A stretch of DNA of 35,018 bases from the NCBI GenBank assembly GCA_026991135.1, contig JALXCD010000152.1, positions 1 through 35,018 on the forward strand, in the 5' to 3' direction. A model generated the notes under the pieces. The model saw only the letters and a list, made by a program, of their open reading frames with translations, ran no database searches and had not been told where the DNA came from. This stretch comes from Deltaproteobacteria bacterium (GTDB taxonomy: Bacteria > Desulfobacterota > Dissulfuribacteria > Dissulfuribacterales > QOAL01). Position 1 is the first letter of the stretch. The number at the start of each line of letters is the position of its first letter. Below are positions 17,501 through 23,387 of this stretch, piece after piece. The translations under genes were made by a program, and so were the position numbers.

Positions 17501-17648
17501 CTAGTTGTAAAAGAAGGCCGCCTGCCACCTCTTTTTTTTCGAGGAGGTAACAATAAAAACCCATTCTCGCCAGGTCCAGAGCGCATTGCATTCCAGATAT
17601 CCCTGCACCAACTATAAGAATGGATTTGTTAGCCCTGGATTTTTTCAT
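14550..17648 (-). CDS. hdrA: Tandem HdrA-like flavoprotein, probable selenoprotein (Sec61 encoded by TGA)
   Basis: One 1032-residue reading frame if the TGA at 17466-17468 is decoded. First half: FAD-binding GAGISG (14-19), GDCPT-[TGA]-IMSPTL (56-67), a ferredoxin-like CVSCGLCEKKC (110-120), CRICERVC (164-171), and the HdrA cluster motif C254, C268, C272-C273. Second half: HdrA N-domain (RIGLFICRCG, C465 and C467), second FAD motif LGGGISGM (604-611), second cluster motif C755, C766, C770-C771, and two C-terminal [4Fe-4S] motifs near C960 and C997. The second half lacks the FPTxDCxxC segment. In HdrA proteins the residue at the TGA is cysteine, and HdrA is a known selenoprotein family in some methanogens and Deltaproteobacteria. 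The start ATG at 17648 overlaps the stop of the sigma-54 activator. It would act as the flavin electron hub of a cytoplasmic Hdr complex, possibly electron-bifurcating. Confidence 0.88.
17435..17448 (-). promoter_or_regulatory. Putative bacterial SECIS hairpin for hdrA
   Basis: In mRNA sense, GGCUC-AGUU-GAGCC forms a perfect 5-bp stem with a four-base loop, with a possible CU/AG extension across a two-base bulge. The loop begins 22 bases after the UGA and has a G in its second position. Known bacterial SECIS elements lie immediately 3' of the UGA, with the apical loop about 16-37 bases away and a G in the first two loop positions, so both criteria fit. Read from the sequence without an energy calculation. 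Confidence 0.6.
17466..17468 (-). other. In-frame TGA, probable selenocysteine codon (Sec61 of HdrA)
   Basis: Codons on both sides are in one frame: GAT TGT CCT ACA TGA ATC ATG TCT CCC. The encoded order F-P-T-G-D-C-P-T-(TGA)-I-M-S-P matches the HdrA consensus FPTxDCxxC followed by a hydrophobic pair and SP, with TGA replacing the second cysteine. Confidence 0.8.
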
Positions 17649-18661
17649 TTGTTTGTTTTTTTCCTAAATCTGGTCGGATCTATTTTCAGTTGCTCAAGTT
17701 TTCTATATAAATTTTGCCTCCTTATTCCTGCTATGGTGGCGGCAAAAGATATATTTCCCCGGGTTCTGGCAAGAAGCCTTTCTAAATACCTTTTTTCAAA
17801 AATCCGTTTGGCTTCTGTTATTGGTAGCTGATAGATTGTATCATCATATTCTTCCGGTCCAATTCTATTGTTATTAGTGTTTTCATTTCCGAGGCCGGGA
17901 TCCATTTTGTCCTGTAAATATTTAGGAAGAGAAAGTGGACTTAAAACAGATCCATTTTCTACTATGATGGCCCTTTCAAGCACATGAAACAACTCTCTTA
18001 CGTTTCCAGGCCAATGATAACTTTTAAAAATTCTTTTTACTCCCTTTGAAAGACCCAAGATAGTTTTTCCGTATTTCTTTGAAGTTTTTTTCAAAAAGTA
18101 TTCCGAAAGGGCGAAGATATCATCGGCCCTGTCTCTTAAAGGGGGCATTTTTATTTCAAATATATTAAGGCGAAAATAAAGGTCTTCTCTGAAATTTCCC
18201 TTGTTTACCTCAGCCTTTATATTTCTATTAGATGCAGCAATAATCCTACAATTTGCTCGGCATTGCTTGGTGGATCCCACCTTAAAAAACGCTTCTTCCT
18301 GAAGCACTCTCAAAAGAGCAGTTTGTAATGCAAAAGAACCTTCAGAAATTTCATCTAAAAAAAGTGTACCCCCATGGGCCTCTTCGAAAAAGCCCTTTGT
18401 TCTTCCAGTTGCTCCTGTAAATGCACCCTTTTCATGACCGAAAAGTGCTGATTCAATTAGGGAATCAGGTATTGCCCCGCAATTGACCGGAACAAAGGGC
18501 CCTTTTCGTCTGTTGCTTTTTTCATGAATGAGCCTTGCCACAAGGTCTTTACCTGTCCCGGTTTCCCCTGTGATAAGAACCTGGACATCGATGGGGGCTA
18601 CCTTTTCGATAAGGGTTTGAACCTCTTTTATTTCATTGCTTTCTCCAATTAGTCGGATCAT
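17645..18661 (-). CDS. Sigma-54-dependent transcriptional activator lacking a sensor domain
   Basis: Bacterial enhancer-binding protein of 338 residues consisting of only the AAA+ and DNA-binding domains. Walker A is GETGTGKD (32-39), the sigma-54 contact loop is GAFTGA (79-84), Walker B is GTLFLDE (98-104), and the arginine-finger region NIFEIKMPPLRDRADDI follows. A Fis-type helix-turn-helix occupies the C-terminus (NISFAATIAGIRRQNLYRKL). Most relatives have an N-terminal receiver, PAS or GAF domain and 440 or more residues; here the AAA+ domain starts at residue 4 and the frame is closed by a TGA about 15 codons upstream. Activity may therefore be constitutive, set by expression, or controlled by a partner, as in PspF/HrpR types. 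It is the first gene of the hdr operon and divergent from the hydrogenase operon, whose upstream region has a -24/-12 promoter; that promoter is the obvious target. Confidence 0.92.
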   Translation of the reverse strand: MIRLIGESNEIKEVQTLIEKVAPIDVQVLITGETGTGKDLVARLIHEKSNRRKGPFVPVNCGAIPDSLIESALFGHEKGAFTGATGRTKGFFEEAHGGTLFLDEISEGSFALQTALLRVLQEEAFFKVGSTKQCRANCRIIAASNRNIKAEVNKGNFREDLYFRLNIFEIKMPPLRDRADDIFALSEYFLKKTSKKYGKTILGLSKGVKRIFKSYHWPGNVRELFHVLERAIIVENGSVLSPLSLPKYLQDKMDPGLGNENTNNNRIGPEEYDDTIYQLPITEAKRIFEKRYLERLLARTRGNISFAATIAGIRRQNLYRKLEQLKIDPTRFRKKTNK

Positions 18662-18715
18662 GTGTCTAAAATTGGAGTCGATGCAACTAATGAAAAAAGT
18701 TTTTTGTCATGAAAT

Positions 18716-18731
18716 TGGAACATAAATTGCA
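18716..18731 (+). promoter_or_regulatory. Sigma-54 (-24/-12) promoter of the hydrogenase operon
   Basis: TGGAACATAAATTGCA matches the consensus TGGCAC-N5-TTGCA at 10 of 11 defined positions. GG and GC are exactly 12 bases apart, start to start. Transcription would start near 18742, giving a leader of about 155 bases before the outer-membrane protein gene at 18898. A sigma-54 activator gene is encoded next door on the other strand. Confidence 0.7.
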
Positions 18732-18738
18732 ATTTATG
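18721..18738. repeat. Perfect 18-bp palindrome overlapping the -12 element
   Basis: CATAAATTGCAATTTATG is identical to its reverse complement over all 18 bases. Its centre lies within TTGCA, the -12 box of the sigma-54 promoter. A protein bound here would block the holoenzyme, so it may be a repressor operator; AT-rich chance symmetry is possible but less likely at 18 of 18. Confidence 0.5.
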
Positions 18739-18768
18739 CAGTAAAAAATTTCAAATTATTATTAATTA

Positions 18769-18798
18769 ACTATGAAACAAAATTTATGAAAAAGTCAA
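18769..18798 (-). promoter_or_regulatory. Candidate sigma-70 promoter for the activator-hdr operon
   Basis: On the minus strand, TTGACT (18798-18793) and CATAGT (18774-18769) are separated by 18 bases. They match the -35 box at 5 of 6 and the -10 box at 4 of 6. The spacing is at the long end and the leader would be about 100 bases. This is weak, consensus-only support. Confidence 0.25.
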
Positions 18799-18846
18799 TA
18801 AGTTTTGTTTTTGGAATTGTTAAAACCTATTTCCAGGAATTCCATC

Positions 18847-18897
18847 ATGAAAAGGAGGCAGCTTTTTTTAAAAGAAAATTGTCGGGAGGGCTTTTAA
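18847..18897 (+). other. Possible 16-codon leader ORF before the hydrogenase operon
   Basis: ATG at 18847 opens a short frame, MKRRQLFLKENCREGF, whose TAA (18895-18897) directly abuts the ATG of the outer-membrane protein gene. AGGA sits eight bases before its start. The Shine-Dalgarno of the downstream gene (GGGAGGG, 18884-18890) lies inside it, so ribosomes finishing the leader could couple into the main gene. It may equally be chance. Confidence 0.25.
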
Positions 18898-19920
18898 ATG
18901 AAAAAGTGTAATGTTATCATGACAATTGTAGTTGGTTGTCTTTGGCTTTTATCTTCTGATCTTTCGTGGGCAGGCTTTGATAGATATATCATGCCCATGA
19001 GTAATCCGGTTTATACCACTGGAGGTGCGTTGAATAAGACCTTTGTCCGGCCAATTTTTATCTATCAAAATCTTCCTTCAAAGATAGACACGGTAGTGGA
19101 TAAGGCCTTAGGTCTTGATGATTTACCGCTTGATGGACATGTCCGCGGCTTTGCATTGCAAGCGGGTGTAGCCATAAATGAGCGTTTTTCAATACTTGCC
19201 GTAAAGGATGGTTACGTAAGCTGTCGTCCTGATAACATTCTTGGCGACCACGATGGGTGGGTGGACCTTGCGGCTGGGCTACAATATTCCTTTTATTATT
19301 CACCTGAGACAGATACTTCCGTGGCAGGAAGGCTCATATTTGAGCTTCCAACAGGAAGTAATCAGGTCTTTCAGGGAAATGGTAAGGGGAATATGGCTCC
19401 TTCCATCCATTTCCTTAAGGGCATTGACAAAATAGAGCTTGCCGGCTCCCTTGGTTTTGTCATTCCCTTTGATTCATCAGAGGAAAATTATCTATTTTTT
19501 GACTCCTGGCATGCAAGCTACGAGGTCTTTCCGTGGTTTCATCCCTTAATTGAGATTAACCACTTTTATACCATAAAGGCGGGCAATCGATCCAAATATA
19601 TTCGAAAACTTGTGCGTGACGAAGGGCTCGGAAATGCAATTGGGAAGAGCCTTGGAACCGGACAGGAAGATGATCTTGTTGCAAGCATAGCCACATTCAA
19701 TGGCTGCGATCTCATAAACCTGGGTGGAAAATACAGCAGCGAGCATAGAAATCTGGCCACAATGGCAGTTGGCGCACGCTTTCCCATCACAAAATGGTTG
19801 AGTATCGGTTATGCATATGAATTTCATCTTACTTCAAAGGAAAACGCCCTTATCTCAGACCGCCATTATGTTGATGCGGTGATAACCATTCCATTCAGTC
19901 TGGAAAAACTATTTCGATAA
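18898..19920 (+). CDS. Outer-membrane beta-barrel protein heading the hydrogenase operon
   Basis: A 340-residue exported protein. A signal peptide occupies about residues 1-25 (basic start, hydrophobic VVGCLWLLSSDLSWA, cleavage near SWA-G). The mature part has alternating hydrophobic/aromatic strands typical of a transmembrane barrel, such as GLQYSFYYSP, SVAGRLIFELPTG, AGSLGFVIPF, WLSIGYAYEFHL and YVDAVITIPFSL with a near-terminal Phe. It resembles the MetA/phenol-degradation-type transporter barrels, but I cannot name a close relative. The stop is 11 bases before the start of the hydrogenase small subunit, which has its own Shine-Dalgarno AAGGAGG. Its position as first gene of a hydrogenase operon is unusual. 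It could be a porin for a hydrogenase-related solute (for example a metal or sulfur compound); this is speculation. Confidence 0.75.
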   Translation: MKKCNVIMTIVVGCLWLLSSDLSWAGFDRYIMPMSNPVYTTGGALNKTFVRPIFIYQNLPSKIDTVVDKALGLDDLPLDGHVRGFALQAGVAINERFSILAVKDGYVSCRPDNILGDHDGWVDLAAGLQYSFYYSPETDTSVAGRLIFELPTGSNQVFQGNGKGNMAPSIHFLKGIDKIELAGSLGFVIPFDSSEENYLFFDSWHASYEVFPWFHPLIEINHFYTIKAGNRSKYIRKLVRDEGLGNAIGKSLGTGQEDDLVASIATFNGCDLINLGGKYSSEHRNLATMAVGARFPITKWLSIGYAYEFHLTSKENALISDRHYVDAVITIPFSLEKLFR

Positions 19921-19931
19921 GGAGGCTTACG

Positions 19932-21005
19932 ATGTCCAGAAACATTTGTGAAAAAGAGCTGGGGCCTGGATTGACCAGGAGGGGTTTTTTAAAGGGTTGT
20001 GCCTTGGCAGCGGCAGCCCTTGGCCTTTCAGACGAGCTGATTCCAAGGCTTGTTGAGGCAGCGGCATCGTCTAAAAGGCCATCCGTGGTATGGCTTCATT
20101 TTCAGGAATGCACTGGCTGCACAGAAGGACTTTTGAGGGCATCGCATCCGGACATCGGAAGGCTCATTCTTGATATAATTTCCCTTGATTACCATGAAAC
20201 AGTCCAGGCAGCAGCAGGGAACCAGGCCGAGGAGATATTAAAGGAGACAATAACCAGGGAAAAGGGGAAATTCATCTGTGTGGTTGAAGGTGCCATTCCC
20301 ACAAGGGATGGCGGCATTTATTGCAAGATTGGAGGAAGGACAGCCCTTGAGATCGTAAAGGATGTTGCGCCAAAGGCGGCAGCGGTTGTTGCAATAGGGA
20401 CCTGTGCCTCCTTCGGAGGAGTTCAGGCGGCCCATCCGAACCCTACCGGTGCAAAGGGGGTCGGGGAGATCCTTGGAAAACCCGTTGTAAACATACCGGG
20501 ATGTCCGCCAAACCCCATAGCCTTTCTGGGCACGGTCCTTCACCTTTTGACCTTTAAGCGGCTTCCCGAGCTTGACAGGCTTGGAAGGCCCCTTTTTGCC
20601 TATGGCAGAAAGAACCATGACCAGTGTGAAAGAAGGGCACACTTTGATGAGGGGAGATTTGTGGAGCAATTCGGGGACGAAAACCACAAAAAAGGCTATT
20701 GTCTTTACAAGGTTGGCTGCAAGGGACCTGTCACCTATGCCAACTGTCCAGCCGTTAGGTTTAATGACGTGGGAGTCTGGCCGGTTGGAGCAGGTCACGG
20801 ATGCATAGGCTGTACTGAGCCAGACTTTTGGGACACCTGTTCCCCATTTTATGAAAGGCTTCCTGGAATAAGGGTTCCAGGAGGAGGCGGAGTTATAACC
20901 GATGCCGATAGCGTAGGTAAAAAGATTCTTGGAATCACCGCAGTTGCCGCTGGAATCCATGCGGCAGCTGGCATTGGTAAAAGGCTTACAAAGGGTAGCA
21001 AGTAA
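19932..21005 (+). CDS. hyaA: [NiFe] hydrogenase small subunit, group 1 type
   Basis: Electron-transfer subunit of a membrane-bound periplasmic uptake hydrogenase, 357 residues. A Tat signal (TRRGFLKG, R16-R17) directs export of the folded heterodimer. Proximal cluster ligands are C60, C63, C158 and C191; distal cluster H229, C232, C257 and C263; medial cluster C272, C291 and C294, with proline in VWPV at the position typical of a [3Fe-4S] cluster. The two extra cysteines that make the proximal cluster O2-tolerant in E. coli Hyd-1-like enzymes are absent (TGC at 61-63 and FGG at 161-163), so a standard O2-sensitive enzyme is expected. C303 in WDTCSPFY is an additional cysteine near the medial site. 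The C-terminus has a hydrophobic anchor helix (ILGITAVAAGIHAAAGI). The ATG is preceded by AAGGAGG. Confidence 0.96.
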   Translation: MSRNICEKELGPGLTRRGFLKGCALAAAALGLSDELIPRLVEAAASSKRPSVVWLHFQECTGCTEGLLRASHPDIGRLILDIISLDYHETVQAAAGNQAEEILKETITREKGKFICVVEGAIPTRDGGIYCKIGGRTALEIVKDVAPKAAAVVAIGTCASFGGVQAAHPNPTGAKGVGEILGKPVVNIPGCPPNPIAFLGTVLHLLTFKRLPELDRLGRPLFAYGRKNHDQCERRAHFDEGRFVEQFGDENHKKGYCLYKVGCKGPVTYANCPAVRFNDVGVWPVGAGHGCIGCTEPDFWDTCSPFYERLPGIRVPGGGGVITDADSVGKKILGITAVAAGIHAAAGIGKRLTKGSK

Positions 21006-21019
21006 AGGGGGGCAGAAAA

Positions 21020-22720
21020 ATGGCACAGAAAATAACAGTAGATCCAATCACAAGGATTGAAGGTCATTTAAGGATAGATGCAGAAGTGGAGGGAAATACC
21101 ATAAAAAAGGCCTGGTCATCGGGCCAGATGTGGCGTGGCATTGAGGTAATCCTGAAGGGCAGGGACCCGAGGGACGCCTGGCTTTTTACCCAGAGGATTT
21201 GCGGTGTTTGCACCACGGTTCACGCCATTGCATCTGTAAGGGCAGTGGAAAATGCCCTTCAGATGGAGATACCTTTAAACGCCCAGTATATAAGAAACCT
21301 GGTTCTTGCCATTCATGCCCTTCATGATCACATAGTGCATTTTTATGTCCTTTCTGCCTTGGACTGGGTGGATGTGGTCTCTGCCCTAAAGGCAGACATA
21401 AATGAAACAACAAAACTTGCCCAGAGTCTTTCAGATTGGCCCGGGAACAGCAAGGAAAGATTCAAGGCAGTAAAGGATAAACTAAAGGCCATTGTTGAAA
21501 GCGGACAATTAGGGCCCTTTGCAAATGCCTACTGGGGGCATCCGGCCATGATACTGCCGCCAGAGGTAAATCTCATGGCCGTATCCCACTATCTCGAAGC
21601 CCTTGATTATCAGAGAAAGGCGGATTCCGCCATAGCCATTATTGGCGGAAAGAATCCCCACATCCAGAACCTTTCCGTAGGTGGTGTGACTACTGCAATA
21701 AATCCCAATAATGAGGCAACCCTCAATATGGAAAGGCTTTACTGGATAAAGCAGCTTGTCAGCGAGGTCAGGGATTTTATCCAGAAGGTCTATCTCATAG
21801 ATGTTATTGCCGTGGGCGCCCTTTACAAGGACTGGCTAAAGTATGGTTCAGGGGTAAAAAATTACCTGGCAGTTCCTGATATGCCTCTTGATACAAGAGG
21901 AACGAAGTTCGATCTTCCTGGCGGCACCATATTCAATGGCGATCTTAAAAACGCCAGAGCATTTAAGAATTTCAATGATCCGTATTTCAGGGAAAATGTG
22001 CAGGAATCCATTGCACATTCCTGGTATGATGGAAGCTGGACAAAGTCGCCCTTTGAAGAGGATACAATTCCAAAATACACGGATTTTAAGCCAGATGGAA
22101 AATATTCATGGATAAAGGCCCCAAGGTTCAAGGGTGAGCCAATGCAGGTTGGTCCCCTTGCACAGGTCTTAATTGGTTATGCCCTTGGACATGAACTTAC
22201 AAAAAAATATGTGGACTTTGCCCTTAAAAAAATCAGCAAGATTGCAGGGGTAAACGTTGGCGTAGAGGCCCTTCATTCCACACCTGGAAGGCATCTTGGC
22301 CGGGCAATAAGGGCAGCCATACTCTCAGACCTTGCACTTAAGCACTGGGAGCTTCTTGTGGAAAATATTGGCCGGGGAGATCTTGAAATCTTTAATCCTC
22401 CAACCTTTCCAAAGGGGCAGCAAATGGGTTTTGGATTCCATGAAGCCCCTAGGGGCACACTCTCTCACTGGATAGTCATTGAAGACGGAAGGATCAAGAA
22501 TTATCAATGCGTTGTGCCATCCACCTGGAATGCAGGTCCAAGGGACGGAAAGGGCAAACCTGGGCCCTATGAGGCTGCTCTTGTGGGAAATCCTGTTGCA
22601 ATCCCTGAAAAGCCCCTGGAGGTTTTGAGGACTGTTCACTCCTTTGACCCGTGCATTGCATGTGCTGTCCATTGCCTTGATCCAGAAGGGAAGGAGTTTT
22701 CCAGGGTAAAGGTCTTATAA
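21020..22720 (+). CDS. hyaB: [NiFe] hydrogenase large (catalytic) subunit
   Basis: Catalytic subunit of 566 residues that oxidises H2 in the periplasm as a partner of the small subunit. The N-terminal nickel ligands are in RICGVCTTVHA (C61, C64), with the family start ITVDPITRIEGHLRI; the C-terminal ligands are in DPCIACAVH (C545, C548). All four are cysteine codons, so this is not the selenium-containing [NiFeSe] type. Maturation should cut after H551, releasing the 15-residue tail beginning CLDPEGKEF; the protease for this is encoded at 28100. The gene starts 14 bases after the small-subunit stop with a GGGGGG-type Shine-Dalgarno and is followed after 13 bases by the cytochrome b gene. Confidence 0.97.
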   Translation: MAQKITVDPITRIEGHLRIDAEVEGNTIKKAWSSGQMWRGIEVILKGRDPRDAWLFTQRICGVCTTVHAIASVRAVENALQMEIPLNAQYIRNLVLAIHALHDHIVHFYVLSALDWVDVVSALKADINETTKLAQSLSDWPGNSKERFKAVKDKLKAIVESGQLGPFANAYWGHPAMILPPEVNLMAVSHYLEALDYQRKADSAIAIIGGKNPHIQNLSVGGVTTAINPNNEATLNMERLYWIKQLVSEVRDFIQKVYLIDVIAVGALYKDWLKYGSGVKNYLAVPDMPLDTRGTKFDLPGGTIFNGDLKNARAFKNFNDPYFRENVQESIAHSWYDGSWTKSPFEEDTIPKYTDFKPDGKYSWIKAPRFKGEPMQVGPLAQVLIGYALGHELTKKYVDFALKKISKIAGVNVGVEALHSTPGRHLGRAIRAAILSDLALKHWELLVENIGRGDLEIFNPPTFPKGQQMGFGFHEAPRGTLSHWIVIEDGRIKNYQCVVPSTWNAGPRDGKGKPGPYEAALVGNPVAIPEKPLEVLRTVHSFDPCIACAVHCLDPEGKEFSRVKVL

Positions 22721-22733
22721 AAGGAGGTCTGCC

Positions 22734-23387
22734 ATGTATGAAAAGCACCTTGCGTGGGGAGTCTTATTCAGGATATTTCACTGGGCCTTTGCCCTTTCCA
22801 TAGTCTTTTTGGTGGTAACAGGGCTTTATATCCACTCTCCCTGGACAAACAGCGTGATTGAAGGAAGCAGAAGCTTTCCCATGGCCGAGATGCGCCATGT
22901 ACATTTTATTGCTGCATACTGCTTTATGGGTGCTGTTTTTTTAAGGATATACCTTTGGTTTTTTGGAAACAGGCAGGAAAAGTTCTGGGATAGCGCCCCG
23001 GTTACAGGCAGGAATATAAGGAATCTATTTTCCACCGTAACCTATTATCTGTATATAAAGGATGAACACGAGCCCCGTCTTGGCCACAATTGTTTGGCAG
23101 GAACAGTTTATATTGTGACCATTGTTATTGCCTTTTTTCAGATACTTTCAGGGCTCTATCTCCTTTTCCCTGAAAGCACGTTTTGGCAGGGGGTGGGCCT
23201 TTCAATATTTGGCACACAGCAAGAGGCAAGGTTTTATCACTTTTTGACCATGTGGTATTTTCTGATATTTGTCCTTGTCCATCTCTATATTCTCATCTGG
23301 AATGACATTAGGGATCCGGAGGGGCTTATATCTTCCATCTTTTGCGGTAAAAAGTTCTTTGAAAAGGGCGCACTGGACAACAAATAG
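22734..23387 (+). CDS. hyaC: Hydrogenase-associated cytochrome b (HyaC/HupC type)
   Basis: Integral membrane di-heme cytochrome b of 217 residues with four helices, transferring electrons from the hydrogenase small subunit to the quinone pool. H16 lies in helix 1 (FRIFHWAFALSIVFLVVTG), H55 and H57 lie at the start of helix 2, and H169 and H183 lie in and before helix 4 (LVHLYILIWNDI). The ending RDPEGLISSIFCG is a typical tail of this family. It follows the large subunit with the Shine-Dalgarno AAAAGGAGG. The hypF GTG starts at the base after its stop. Confidence 0.95.
   Translation: MYEKHLAWGVLFRIFHWAFALSIVFLVVTGLYIHSPWTNSVIEGSRSFPMAEMRHVHFIAAYCFMGAVFLRIYLWFFGNRQEKFWDSAPVTGRNIRNLFSTVTYYLYIKDEHEPRLGHNCLAGTVYIVTIVIAFFQILSGLYLLFPESTFWQGVGLSIFGTQQEARFYHFLTMWYFLIFVLVHLYILIWNDIRDPEGLISSIFCGKKFFEKGALDNK

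Noticed and set aside
17460-17648. hdrA as a pseudogene, or two separate genes (60 and 970 codons)
   Set aside because: The only interruption in 1032 codons is one TGA at a conserved cysteine column, flanked by unbroken HdrA homology and followed by a SECIS-like hairpin. The small ORF alone would be a FAD-binding fragment without function.
21020-22720. [NiFeSe] hydrogenase with selenocysteine in the large subunit
   Set aside because: The C-terminal ligand motif uses ordinary cysteine codons (C545, C548) and no in-frame TGA exists in the gene.
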